Origin: Dendrocalamus latiflorus
Lineage: Eukaryota; Streptophyta; Magnoliopsida; Poales; Poaceae
DNA length: 64,000 bases
Assembly (NCBI GenBank): GCA_017311315.1
Contig: CM029672.1
Span: forward strand, 6,118,463-6,182,462
Direction of reading: 5' to 3'
A model generated the notes under the pieces. It was not told where the DNA came from. It made no database searches and saw only the letters and a list, made by a program, of their open reading frames with translations. The position numbers were made by a program, and so were the translations under genes. Positions 45,104-57,417 of the stretch are shown in pieces (within the stretch, counting starts at the first letter, position 1; each line of letters begins with the position of its first letter).

Positions 45104-48100
45104 CCCCGCCTGGGAGTCCTAACAGCGCCACATTACTCCTCTCTCCCGTTGCTCTTCTCCCTCGCGCCCATCCAAGCCGTAGTGAAGTTGTGCCGCCGCC
45201 GTCCTCCCCGTCCCGGCCATCTCCAGCGAGCACCCCACAAATCGCCCGCGTCACGGCGCGCCCCTTGACTCCCACCACCGTCCCTCACCGTTAATCGGAA
45301 GGCCATCACCCGAGAACGCCCCGCCCGTTCCTCCTCCGTCTCCGGCCGGCCGACGCCATTCCTGCCGCCGCCTCCACCTCAGTCGGCCCCGGGGCGATTC
45401 CACGCGGTGAGAGCACCACCCCAGTGCCCCGAGGCCTCCCCAACCTTTGGCCGACGTCCTCCACCACCGGAGCTCTCCCGCCACGGTGAGCCTCCCCGCG
45501 CCGCCCACGGTTTCCGATGCCGGCGCTCTTCGTCGCCTCCCCGTCACCATGGACGACATGGTAAGGTTACCCGTGACCCAATCATGCTTGTGCTCACTCT
45601 ATTTTGTTCTACCTTCTCTCCGGCCACCGGCGCCCCGATCGGCTCCCCTACCCGGCCGCCTTCCATCGCCGCCGGCCCGCCACCGTGTCTCTCGGCCGGA
45701 GCTGCCGCCTCACCGAACTACCTCGTCGCCGGGACGTTCCGTTTTGCTAGTCTCGGCCGACTCCCCGGCCACTCCCCGCCGGCGTCGCCGCTGCCGCCCT
45801 GCCCTTGGCCGTCTTCCCCTGCTCTGCCCTCAGCTCAGCCGAGCAGCTCCTCCTCCCTCTGTGTATGTGTATGACAGGTGGGGCCAGCCGGTTAAGCATC
45901 TCCAGAAGCATTCACCTGCATATCTCAATATTCTGGTGTATGGCTAATTTGAAAACTAAAATCATATAGATGATCAAAGGAGTAAATTTTGTAAAAATAT
46001 GGGTTGTGATCAGAAATGGGAGCAACAATTTAATGGTGAGATTACACTAAAAGGGATATGAAATGAAATTAAAATTTTAAGCTTAAATAGTGGCATGTAC
46101 AGACACATTATGCATGGGAATATAAATGAGGAATTACTTATAAATTTATAATGGGAAGTAAGAATAAGAAATTATTTATAAATTCATAATGAAAAAGATG
46201 GAATTGATTACATGTCCAAAGTTTAATAAAGAGTTCAACTAAAAATACCCTCAAAGATTAAGATTAAGATTAAGATTAAGGAAATGGATTAAATAATCAC
46301 AAAGGTGTAAACAAAATACTAATGGTACCAATAAATGAAATCATGATGTTAAACTCAATAAATAATAATACTAAGCATGGTTTAACAAGCTAGGAATCAT
46401 ACAAATAGATCCCAATTCGAATGAAACTAAACCTAGTAGTAATTGAGGATATGTAAACTATCACATCACAAAATGCTATAAACCCGGACTCTAGTGTTGA
46501 TTTGGCAAGCCAAAATTTGTATACCCTATGTATGGCATATACCCAGAACAATAGCACTCAACAAAATAATGCTAAGATAAATTTGTGCACCTATTCATAG
46601 GTCTAACCTAACTCATGGAACTTCCTTGATAAATGCAAAATGATAAAAGAAATTATTAATAAAAAGGTCAAGCCTCGCTTTCTCCCCAATCGGCCATGTC
46701 TGGCCACCTTCCTTTCCCAAAAGCAGAAAATCCTTGTAGGTGCATCATCACTTTGGTCCCTCGTATTTCTAAAATTTTCCCTCACAGTAAAGCATTCAGA
46801 AAACTTGTCCTCCTGCTCAAACCCAGCTACCGATATGCTTACCACACACTAACCTGAATCGCCCTTCTATTCTCAAATCATAATAAATGCATTATTTAAA
46901 CTAAATCGGATATTTAAAGTGTTTGGATTTATTTGGGTCCTGTGAGTTATTTGTTTTTATTTGAATTCAGTTGCTTAGCGCGTAATTAGAAATCGGGAGT
47001 CGCGAAGATTCATTGGATCCAGCTAGATCAATCTCGAAGTGAAGACAAAGACCAGAAGTAAGAGAAGTCATGGTGTGAGCTCAAGACCGCAGTGAACCGT
47101 GCCAGGCGAGTCAATACTTTGATCATGTTGAACCAACATTTTATGCAAACTATTTTAGTTTAAATTATCAAATTGCATGCCGTTATGTTATATACAAATA
47201 CATGTTAATTTAAGATTTTAGTTACATGTCCATTGCTTGCTTGACTAATATTACACCTCCTTTGGAATACCTGAATATGTGAACCTTGTCGCCTTAGCAA
47301 AACTATAATAGTAACTTTCCAAAATTAAGTCCATAATTCATATATGCCGTGCTTACATTGTTTAGGTAATCATGGGCGCGAGAACGCCCAAACACCACTT
47401 TAATCATGAGAAAAATTTGGTTGGGTCAGTCATGGTGGTAATGACTGATAAATGTTGGATATGATTATTTTATGTCTCCAAAAACCCCAACATGCTTAAA
47501 TATCTGGGCGGATGGTTCGGGGGTGTGGTGCAGGTGTGCACGAGAGTGTGGTTTGTGGTAGAACCGTCCAGATACCACTAAGGACCGAATCTTGTCATGT
47601 CAACCCGTGTAAAACAGTACAACCACAAGTCTGTAAAGTACAACTTGTCTTAGTAGAATTACCGGACCCTGAAAGTCATCCTTCCAGGAGGTGGTGTGAG
47701 GATGTGCAAGTGGCAGTCGGTGAGACGGCTTGAATGGGACACCCGGGTAGGGTGAAGTTCTGCTGTGGCGGGCTAGCAGGGGTGGGGAGCCAGCTGCTAG
47801 ACGTTCAGAAGGAGGACATCCCGCACAACGTATGGGACCCACCGCAAGTGGGAGCGACCCATAGGGTGAAATGATGGAAGGGGCGAGGTACTTTGAACGG
47901 TTATTGTGATGGTCTGCTCAACCACATGTCTAAGGCATCGTGTGGGGCAACGAGTTGATTATCTCTTGTGGTGAAAGTGTACAAACTCTGCAGAGTCTAA
48001 AACTATTTGAATAGCCGTGCCCACGGTCAAGGGCAGACATGGGAACTTAACCAGATATAGTTCTATTTCAAAAATGCTTTATGATGGGTTGGAAAAGTGG

Positions 48101-48796
48101 AAGGGCAGTGTAAGGCCCTAGTTTGGAATTGTCCTGGGTGTCGTCCCAGTGAAATGACCTGGGTGTCGTCCCAGTGTTAAGTTAAGCGGCTATAACGCTG
48201 AAAAGAAATTGCTATATGGTGCAGATGCCATGTAACGGTGGATGGAATCTGGATCACTAATATTATTGCATGTTCTTGAACATTATGCTTTTGCTCAAAA
48301 TGCTAGGTCTTAGGAATTCTTATATAATTGTATTCAAAAGCACTCTTCGCAAAAATAAAATAAACCTAAGCCATCATTTGGTTAGCCATACATGTTATAT
48401 ACTGCATTCTGTGTGTTGGCTCGCTGAGCACGGGGTCGGAGTGCTCATGCTCGCTTTTGCGACAAATTCAGGAGGAGGAATCAGATCACTGCGCTTCAAC
48501 AATACTTTTGGATCATGATGGCAAAGAAGATGAAGATGTCGAGAACTAGGCCGCGATCCTCCAGTTGGCTGCCTGTGGGCATGTCCTGAAGGTCCTACCT
48601 GTGTGCTTCGTTCTTCCGCTGCTGCAATTTATTGATTTCGGCCTAATCGGCCCATGTGTAAGTTTATTATTTTAATTGCATTTCCGCATGATATGTACTT
48701 TGATATTCAGAACTGTAACTGTGTGCACTATCTACTGATCCAGGGAATAGTGCAATTAAACACAGTAGATTCCGGATTATAAAATCTGGGTCTGAC

Positions 48797-48964
48797 ACTC
48801 CTCCATTGCCTCTTCGAATCGAAGCTCTACCTTTGCTGCTGTGAGCAGCGAGTCGCAGCAATGCTGCATGGTCCACTTCAATCACAAGATCCAGCCGTCC
48901 AATGTAGTCCATCCAACGGTTAACATGATCCGAACATCTTTGGTGTCTCTGAGTGGTGCGCAAT
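48797..48964. other. Short flank between the solo LTR and the hAT element
   Basis: Begins with the right TSD copy of the LTR and continues a frame from before the LTR to a TGA at 48841-48843. No recognisable domain. Confidence 0.35.
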
Positions 48965-50138
48965 TAGGGTTGGCAACGGGGCTCATCCCCGACGGGACCC
49001 AATTCCCGTCCCCAATCCCCGCGAAATTAAAATTCCCCGAACCCCGGCCCCGGGCTCGGGGCCAAGTTGGGCCCGTCCCCGTTCCCCGACGGGGCAAAAT
49101 TCCCCGCCAACAAGTAACAGAGAGATGTGAAACTAAGGAACACTTAACAAATGTGGCCACTGCCAACACTTAACTCATGGCACTTTGCATATCACAGCAA
49201 TACTGCAGCCATCAATTAGAATGGGTTTTTGGACAAACCAAGTTGCGTACCATAAATCATCATAGGCTTCATCAATGTTAAACAAAAAAGATACATCCAA
49301 TGTCAGGCAGGAATCAAATGTTAGTTGCAATTTGCTGCAAACAACTTTGAAATAAAAGATTGAGATGCCACAACTGGATGAAGAAATTGATCTGTGGAGG
49401 AGGGCGTCGCCGGTCTCAGATTTGTGGAGGAGGGCGTTGCCGGTCTCAGATCCAAGGTGGCGTCGCCTCGGTGGAGAAGAGGAACCGGTGGGGAAGGGCC
49501 GAACTGCCGGGGAAGGGGAAGAGGGCGGCGGGGCGGCGGCGGGGGAGCTGGGCGCGGTGGGGGCGGCGGGGGAGGGGGCGGAGGCGCCGGGGAAGGGGAA
49601 GAGGGCGGCGGGGGAGGAGTGGCGGTGGAGGGGGCGGCGGGAGAGCAGGGCGCGGTGGGGGCGGCGGTGGAGGGGGCGGAGGCGCCGGGGAAGGGGAAGG
49701 GGAAGAGGGCGGCGGGGGAGGGGGCGGAGGGGGGCGGCGGGGGAGGGGGCGGAGGGGGGCGGCGGCGGCGGTGGGGGAGCTGGGTGCGGTGGGGGCGGAC
49801 TGCGGAGGCGCTGGGGGAGGGGGGCTGGGGGGCGGCGGGGTAGGGGGCAGTCGGGCGCAAGCGCAAGGGGAGGTGTTGGCGGCGCTGGGGGAGAAGGACT
49901 GGGGGCGGTGGGGTAGGGTTTTTTTGGCTGACTTTTATATGAAGTGTAGAGGACCTCACATGTCAGTGATCCCCGACGGTTAACGGGGACGGGGATTACT
50001 TCCCCGGCCCCGGCCCCGCCATCCCCGACGGGGACAGTATTTTGCCCACGAAAATCCCCACGGGGAATAAAATCTGCCAGACCCATCCCCTAATAGGTGA
50101 ATTCACCGTCGGGGATCGGGTCACCATTGCCAACCCTA
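48965..50138. mobile_element. hAT-type element with GC-rich interior
   Basis: The 1174-bp element has a perfect 8-bp TSD TGCGCAAT (48957-48964 and 50139-50146). Ends are TAGGGTTGGCAACGGGG and the inverse GGTCACCATTGCCAACCCTA. Both subterminal regions are full of CCCCGACGGGG, CCCCGTCCCCG and CCCCGGCCCCG palindromic words. The interior (about 49480-49910) is a GGGGCGGCGGGGGAGG-type low-complexity array. No transposase domain was recognised. Open frames there are composition artefacts. Confidence 0.87.
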
Positions 50139-50146
50139 TGCGCAAT

Positions 50147-51489
50147 GGTGGTGCTAGGCAAAGTGAGCAAAGTAGTAATTTTGTAACACCCTCAAAAAAA
50201 AGGAAGCTAACGAATTCTCTCTCTTATCCCCAATGCATGCAATCTCTCTCCCGGATATCTCTCCCTGCCATCACTCATTCTCTCTTTCCATCTATTCTTC
50301 TTTCTCTCCCAGATATCTCTCCTCTATCTCTAACTCTCCCAGATATCTCTCCTCTATCTCTAATTTGCCTAACTTCCTCACGTTTTCATCTTCTCTCTCT
50401 TCCTCTCAATCTCTCTCTCCCTCACGTATCTTTGCATGGGATGATGCTCTCAATCTCTCTCCCTCACGCATGGTGATGCGCGGCCTGGGGGCGCCGGCGG
50501 CGGCGTCATGCTCGCACACGAGCTCGTCTGCTCGTACGCACGCCCGCGCCACACGCATGCGCCGCGCCGCGCCGCACGCACACGCACGCGACTGCCATGG
50601 AGGCCGCCGGCGGTGGCAGCGGCAGCGACGTCGGCAACGGCAGCGTCAGTCGACGGCGAGCGGCGGCATTGGACCACGCGGCGGCGCCTGCCCGCGCATG
50701 CGGCCCTGGCCGCACGGCCGTGACTACCATGGAGGTCGGCGACGGTGACGGCATGGAACAGCGGTGGCAGCCCGCATGACAGCGGCGGTTGGAGGCCGGC
50801 CGGCGCTCGACGGCGGCGTCATGCTCGCACACGCGCGTCTGCTCGTACGCATGCCCGCGCGCATGAATGGGCCCAAATCGACGAGATAACCACAGCGCAC
50901 CTGACGGAAGTCACGGGAGGGCTGACGAGGATGAGGGGCACAGTTACGGCGTGAGAGGACTAGGACGATGGTGGCAAGTAAAAGTACGATTATGTCATGG
51001 ATGGTTGGATGCGGTGGAGGTGTCAACACCTCCCACACCTCCAGATGGACCGAACCACTGCTCTCTATTTTGATGATTTAGTCCAATTTTTCTTCGCATT
51101 TTCTTCAGTTCTGAAGCTCCATTTCAATGAAGAGATGAGATTTCTTCGGTTCGAGAATGCAATGGTCGCACTCATTTGGATGGATTGATTAGGAATCCTA
51201 GTTGCCCAAACCCTGTGCTCGCTATCTTCTTCCAAACAGACTGGCTCACGGGGGATTTTGATTTCGCTGGGATTTCTAGGTAACCAAAAGATACACGTGT
51301 GTTACCATTACAGGTGAAAAAAAAAATCCAAGCTCCCAAAAGATACAGCTGTTTTACCATTACCAAAAGATACTGTGTCAGCAGAATTTCATAGGAACCT
51401 CACATGAACTTCACATGAGACAGTTAATTCTGATTTCTGAACCAAGAAAATTTCATGTGTTCCAAATGAGATATGTGCTCCCGTTCATA
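50147..51489. other. CT-rich and GC-rich spacer, no firm gene
   Basis: 50222-50480 is CT-rich with a 31-bp direct duplication around CCCAGATATCTCTCCTCTAT (about 50307-50365). 50480-50960 is GC-rich with mirrored GGCGTCATGCTCGCACACG words near 50505 and 50815. The sequence TGTAACACCCTC at 50190 resembles an LTR start, but no matching end was found. Confidence 0.35.
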
Positions 51490-51645
51490 TTGGTTTTTTT
51501 TGTTGATGGCTTTTGACTTTAATTTATAAATAGTAACAGCTTATAGAGTACACAGAGAGAGAAACTCGTATGCAGTTTTAGTCGATATAAATGAAGTCAC
51601 TACAGTGAATACTATAATCCGCTAGTAAACCCTGTCTTGAAAAGT
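51490..51645. mobile_element. MITE family A, copy 6 (partial)
   Basis: Contains GATGGCTTTTGACTTTAATT, GCAGTTTTAGTCGATATAAA and AACCCTGTCTTGAAAAG. The right end is missing. Confidence 0.45.
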
Positions 51646-51699
51646 GAATAGGTCATAAATTTAGTGATGATGAATAATTGATATTTGGGTTGTATTGAA

Positions 51700-52396
51700 A
51701 TTTATGTTCGTAAAAGTTCTGATCGATACGCTATTGTTGCTGGAATATTTAGGTTAGACGGTCCGATTAGCCTTGTGATGGACAATCCGATCAGCAGATG
51801 TCGACCACGGTGGGTCGACCACGACAGATTGACCACGACAGATTGAGCACGATAAGACGACTGAGATAGTTGGAGCTACAGTAAGCCAGTCGTGATCAAT
51901 AGTGAACCGGTCGTGAGCAGTAGTAACCGATCTGAGGTCGGAAGCTACAGTAATCGATCAGTAGTCAGTGCTACAGTACTTGGTTGGTGATCGGTATCTG
52001 TCAGTCTATGCTACAGTACCTGATCAGTATTCGGTAGTCGGTGGTCTAATCTACAGTATCTGGTTGGTAGTTGTAGTTACAGTGACTGGTCGATAGTCTG
52101 TAGTCGTAGGCTTCGTGATTCATTGTCGTAGATTTCGCGATCGGTTGTCGTACATTTTCATGATCGGCAGTCATAGGCTTTGTGTGCTACAATTGTTGTG
52201 TTGTGATTCTCGAGTGCCCCAGGTACTTATAATTTTTGAGTACTTGTTGGGCCAATGGTATGACCGGCCTATGCATGGCGGTCATACCGATCTTATTGAT
52301 TGGTCCGAAATTGAATTCTAGATATTGTGAAAATTGTGGTTGTAGATGATTTAATTCATATTTATGGATGGACATGGTTGTGATATGCGTGTGTAG
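51700..52396. other. Repeat-rich non-coding tract (left half of an interrupted region)
   Basis: At 51770-52170, diverged short units around CTACAGTA, GGTCG, GATCGGT and AGTCGGTAGTC recur in loose tandem. Similar non-coding DNA continues at 53713 beyond the inserted element. This probably represents one older element (LTR-like) split by it. No coding domain. Confidence 0.4.
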
Positions 52397-52403
52397 ACTG
52401 ATG

Positions 52404-53705
52404 AAATTTTTTGTACGGATAATCCATTTTTTATTCGAAATTACAGAAATATACTCGCGGAATTTTTTTAAACAAAAATAGGCTCTAGTTGCCCAATGGT
52501 TGAGCGACTGGAACCTTTCGCCCAACCCAGCAGCGATAACTGAAAAATCTCCCAACCGTTAGGCGATTAATTGCAGTCGCCCCACCGTTGGGCGACTTTC
52601 CTCCAGTCGCCCTCCCATTGGGCGACTTTCATGCAGTCGCCCAATGGTTGGGCGACTTTCATGCAGTCGCCCAATGGATGGGCGACTGCACTCAGGCCTT
52701 CGCCAAAAATAGTGAAAATTGGTGGAGCTGTTCTTCATACATCCAAAAGTCTCCAGAAAAAAATTTGAGCAATTTCGGCCACGGGATCAAAAGTTATAGC
52801 AGTTTCAATTGAGGTCAAAACGAATTCGAGTCCGTTTCCGACACACCTTCAGTAAAACAGGCATAACTTTTGCATACGGTGTCCGTTTTCGACGTTCTTG
52901 TACTCGTTGGAAAACTAACGACGAGCCCGATCCAAAAAAATGACTAGCTTATGTCAGTCGCCCTCCAAGACCCCGAAAATCGGTCATCTTTGGACCTAAA
53001 CCTGCGTCGCAAGTTTTTGGTTTCTGTTTTTGCCCTTTTTCTTGGTGTTTCTTTCGGAATTTGGATTTTGGTTCAACTAAAAAAGTTGTAGATCTTGTCG
53101 AAACCTTTCAAATAAGTGTATATAAGCTATATAAAACTTAGCTATTTTATCTTTTCAGACTAGTTGTTTATATTGCATCGGTATATAAAACTTGTGATAG
53201 GGAGTTTGTATGAAGAACCGTTTGTGATAATCTGACCGTTGGGCCTGTCGATGCTCCTCAACCCAATCCTAGCCCAGAGACACGAATTCTCAGTAACATC
53301 AAAATATCATTTACCATCATATGTACTGATCGTTGTACGGTCAATCGTTCTTAAAAAAAATTTCCAAAATTTTTTACACACCTACAACATATAATGAACA
53401 TAAACTTTTATTACAACTTCATCAAATTTTTTACCAGTTTAAAAGTACTAAATTGAAAAAATTTAAAATATTCACGGGGGACTGGAGCTTATTGGGCGAC
53501 TGCATGAAAGTCGCCCAACGGTGGGGCGACTGCAATTAATCGTCCAACGGTTGGGAGATTTTCCAGTTGTCGCTGTTGGGTTGGGCGAAAGGCTCCAATC
53601 GCCCAACCATTGGGCGACTGGAGCCTATTTTTGTAAAAAAATTTCCCGCGGGTATATTTCTATAATTTCGAATAAAAAATAGATTATCTGTACAAAAAAA
53701 TCTAA
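52404..53705. mobile_element. Long-TIR non-autonomous element with palindrome clusters
   Basis: The ~1.3-kb element has inverted arms of roughly 200 bp. Left TTTTTTGTACGGATAATCCA is mirrored by right GATTATCTGTACAAAAAAAT. A direct repeat ACTGATG flanks it (52397-52403 and 53706-53712; up to 9 bp with mismatches). Each arm holds several ~21-bp palindromic units of the form GTCGCCCAA..TTGGGCGAC. Long TIRs and a TSD of 7-9 bp suggest a Mutator-like element. No transposase in the ~800-bp centre. Confidence 0.75.
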
Positions 53706-53712
53706 ACTGATG

Positions 53713-54480
53713 TTGGTAAAGCGGGAGCACGTGGAGATCAAAGGTGGATGATGCGTAGAGAAACTACGAGAGGTGCGGTCCTGGAGACTTCAACACATGC
53801 TGAGTTGAAAGAGCTATGGAAGGAGTCAATAACCGGAAAGGGTTAGATATTTTGGGAAACCCGTGTTTGGAAAGATTTCAGGTCCCTTGATTTTCGAAAT
53901 TGGTTAGAATTTTGTGCCCGGATTGATAAGAACACGATTTAGGACTCTTAATATATAAAAGTAGGGAGAGGCTAAGTGTGGAGGCACGGTTTTTTGTGTG
54001 GATTTTTGGAGAGTTTTTGTGCTAGGGTTTGAGGGGCGCCGCGAGGACACTTTATAGCCACAGAACATATTTCAGAAATAAAATGATCAGATATATTTCT
54101 GAAAAGTTAGTCGGCGTTGACGATGTGTTTTCTAGGCGTTGTCTTCGACTCATTCTCGTGCATGGCGAGATAGCGATCCTCTGTCAACTTGATCGTGTGC
54201 CAAGTCGTCCACTATATCATCGCCAACAGCATCGGTGTCGAAGCATTCGAACGGAGGAGGATTACAAATACGTGCAAAGGGATCGAGCGAGTGGTCGAAT
54301 GCCGAGCAGTCGAAACCTACGCCAAGCACTAAGAGAATACAAAAAGCGGAGTCAGTCATTCACCCCTCTGGTTGTAGTATTCGATCATACAAAAAGATAT
54401 TTTATTTGAAAGGTAGATATTATAGAAAAATTATTTACTGTAAAAAAGTAGTTTTTAGAAAGCAAAAATAAGTTGTAGTT
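53713..54480. other. Non-coding tract (right half of the interrupted region)
   Basis: Continues the region left of the inserted element. The part near 54355-54385 (ATTCACCCCTCTGGTTGTAG) resembles the end region of some grass LTRs. No gene was supported despite short open frames on both strands. Confidence 0.35.
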
Positions 54481-55990
54481 CAATTTTTTTTGGCTCGGCG
54501 CAGCTGTTGATTTTTCGGCAGCTACAGTGTCAACATCATACCAAGTCATGCCATGCCATTAGCGGCCGGATTAACGTCGGAATTATTACTACCCGGCCGC
54601 CTTGCGGCGACGACGAGGACGGAGACAGGCGGAATCCGGCCACTGTTCCACCCTGTCCGTCCTCGTCGGGCTCCTCTCTCTCTGCTGCGTTTCTGCTGCC
54701 TCCTTTACTCGACGGGCACACCACACACATCCCTGTCGCCCCGTACATATGATTAGCAACTGGATTAGCGAATGCACGTGGGCGCATCGCTTGCCTGTCG
54801 CCGTCGTTAATTAGTTGGTCTGATCAGATAATTAGATTAGACATGTCGTGCTGCTGTCCGAGCACGAGCTCGAGGTAGATCGATCGAGGCTGAACACGGC
54901 GGCGGCTACAACGGCTACTTAGACCCTAGTAATTGTTTAGTTTCAAAAGGGGCAGGGCGCTAAGTAGCCGTTACCACCAGTCATGGAAACCATCATCCCA
55001 AAACGACTAAACTACTATCGGTTCGTCAGTTAGTACTGCACTTAGTTAATGGAGTGGAATTAGACACTACAGTATAAAAAGCCAAAAGGCTTCGCCTTTT
55101 TCTGATGGAAATGGACGGCCTACGACATTCCTGATTCCTTGAAAATGTCCTGCACTGACAGGGCTCAGAAGGCAAAAGGGGAGAAAAGTTCACATGCTGT
55201 TTTGTTCTGTTCGTGTATGCAGAGGCGACACGAAGGTGGCGTAACTGATGCCGTGCCGATATGTAGATGTACCAAATTGGAGCTCTGGATTCTGAGATGA
55301 CATGATTGGGAATTATACTCGTACCGAAGTGGTTTTTTATCTGCTGGAAAGATGGGACAAATTCTAGCACAAAAGCATCCAAGGGTTCCTTTTTGTGTTT
55401 GTGCGCCGGGGAGTAGTGGGTAGGAGGAGGAAGGGAGCACTCCTTGGCCCAAACGGCTCTTCTCCATTCCTAGTCATCCATTGTCATCACCGTTGCCAAA
55501 ATCAAACGGCGGAAATATTGGGGCTCATCGTTCTTAACCTTAGTCGGGATCTGGATTGGCCGTAGCCGTTTCATCGTCGTCGGAATTAATTGAACCACTA
55601 TGTGTTCACAGATATCTCAATGTAAACCAGTGGTGGATTCATGAGTAAACTTTAGGTACAACGAAGTTGTTAGCGAGGACTAAAAAATATTATTTAAAAG
55701 CAAAGTAATTCATACACAAACTATAATGCAAAGATACTAATAATAATATATGACATTAAATGGAATCAACAACATATGCAAGATTAAATGGAGGAGATGC
55801 TAATGATGGAGAATACCATGTGTATGTTCATCAAACACAACTTTTTACCGTGCCTCAGTGAGCTCATGTAAAGATAGTAAAGCAGCTTGACTTGCTAGGC
55901 ATTTTGACGAGTATTTTGTGGGCAGCACAATTCTAATGTTCAACGTTGCCAATTCAGAAGTTGTTTAGAGTGTAGCACTCAAGAAAAAAG
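54481..55990. other. Spacer, no gene seen
   Basis: Several short open frames occur at 54500-54830 and 55020-55470. None has a signal peptide, domain or supportable splice structure. Confidence 0.35.
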
Positions 55991-55991
55991 A

Positions 55992-55992
55992 A

Positions 55993-56037
<45 letters not shown>
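55992..56037. repeat. (AAT)n microsatellite
   Basis: About 15 uninterrupted ATA/AAT triplets. Confidence 0.96.
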
Positions 56038-56038
<1 letters not shown>

Positions 56039-56194
56039 CTCTAATCTAGATATGGCCTTAAAAGGGGACATCTCTATTTTTTCATGCGCAGCTTTTTCTG
56101 ATCCATGTTCCCATCCACCCTCTCTCTTTCTTTCTCGCGAACCGTGTGGGTAGCTGTTGGCAATGGGGCACCAAACCTCTCTATCTTTGAATTA

Positions 56195-56690
56195 CTTTTA
56201 GATACGTGTAAGTGCAATGATATATAATATATCATACAAACTCGTTAACATTTATTAATTCAAAAAACATTGATTTGGAAAGGAATCCATTGATTTAGCA
56301 TACTAAATCAAGCATGAAGCATGGGCACCATGGTGACCCTGTTATTTATACTATATATATGTCTATATATATATACACACACATATATATATACACACAC
56401 ATATATATATATATATATAGTATAAATAACAAGGTCACCATGGTGCCCATGCTTCATGTTATATATATAGGCAAAATAACAGGTGCACCATGGTGCCCAA
56501 GCTCCATAATTAAAAGTTTCCATCCATGATTAATACTTTCCATCCATGATTGATTCTTTTCCAAATCGATACCTTTTCAAATTAATGAATCTTAATAGGT
56601 TACCTAATATATTGCACCTGCACGCATCTAAAAGCAATCTAACGACAGAGAGGCTTGGTGCCTGGGCACCTTGGTGCCCCATTTCAGTAT
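56195..56690. repeat. Head-to-head pair of TA-associated repeats with 48-bp palindrome
   Basis: An inverted copy of the 23283 repeat (56195-56340) faces a direct copy (56459-56690). Between them, 56313-56360 and 56411-56458 are inverted 48-bp arms (one mismatch), including CATGGGCACCATGGTGACC, around a (TA)n/(CA)n loop. The direct copy is followed by another TA run at 56691-56715. Confidence 0.75.
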
Positions 56691-56691
56691 C

Positions 56692-56715
<24 letters not shown>

Positions 56716-56726
<11 letters not shown>

Positions 56727-56879
56727 CAACAATGACTATTTATTTTGAAGGAACAACTATGATTCTGTTTTTTAAGCTGCAGCTAATGTTTTTTGCTGCA
56801 ACTGATGACTTTTAGTTACACTTTTTGAGATAGCAGTGCACGACGTACATAGGTTTTCTCAAGAAACTGCTTGGAGAAG
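56716..56879. other. Spacer with family-A-like traces
   Basis: Words such as TTTTTTAAGCTGCAGCTAAT and GATGACTTTTAGTTAC hint at a degraded family-A MITE. No gene. Confidence 0.25.
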
Positions 56880-57417
56880 CTGTTCCGTTTATTTCAAAAA
56901 ACAAAAAGAATGGAACCTATTTGTTTCATTTGAGTCTTTCTTTCTCTTCTATTTTACAGTTTCAAACCAAGATTTTCTTTTTTAAAAAATCGCCGTGAGC
57001 TTCTGTCACAATCACTGCTCATTCTCAGTGCTGGGCCACTGGCAGTAAATTTAAAAGAGGACGCTTTGGTGTGCTCGTCCTTTTCCTGCCCCCTAGCTGT
57101 TCCTCCTGGCGCGCACGGCAGTACGGCACACATGCTCTCCTGTCTTGCCACCCGCGCTGCGCTTGTCCCGCGACTTGCGTTGCACCTTCATTTTTTGTGA
57201 CGGCCACTGGCAGCATGTACAAGTTTAGACAAAAAAAATATTTAAAAAAGCTATTCGTTTATTTTAATTTTCAAAGAAACGAAGCTAAAATCTAAGAAAA
57301 AAGGGACCTATTTGTTTCACTTGAGTCTCTGTTTTCTCTTCTGTATTTTACAGTTTCAAACCAAGATTTTCTTTTAAAAAAAAATCCCCAAGAGCTGCTG
57401 TCACAATCACTGCTCAT
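56880..57417. repeat. Tandem segmental duplication upstream of the receptor gene
   Basis: Unit 1 at about 56880-57230, unit 2 from about 57255. Both contain ACCTATTTGTTTCA.TTGAG, TTTACAGTTTCAAACCAAG, ATTTTCTTTT and CTGTCACAATCACTGCTCAT. Unit 2 continues after two insertions: 57959-57990 (TCTCAGTGCTGG), then 59020-59110 (CTGTTCCTCCTG.GCGCAC, CACCCGCGCTGCGCTTGTCC). The duplication is ~370 bp long and predates both insertions. Confidence 0.75.

Noticed and set aside
44503..45947. Several >130-codon open frames in GC-rich DNA
   Set aside because: They fall within the solo LTR around its TATA box; no retroviral or host domain and mutually overlapping frames.
49175..50086. 303-codon minus-strand open frame
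   Set aside because: Poly-Pro produced by the GGGGCGGCGGGGG array of a hAT element; no transposase motif.
50187..51100. Possible second LTR starting TGTAACACCCTC
   Set aside because: No matching end, TSD or promoter could be found; kept only as spacer.
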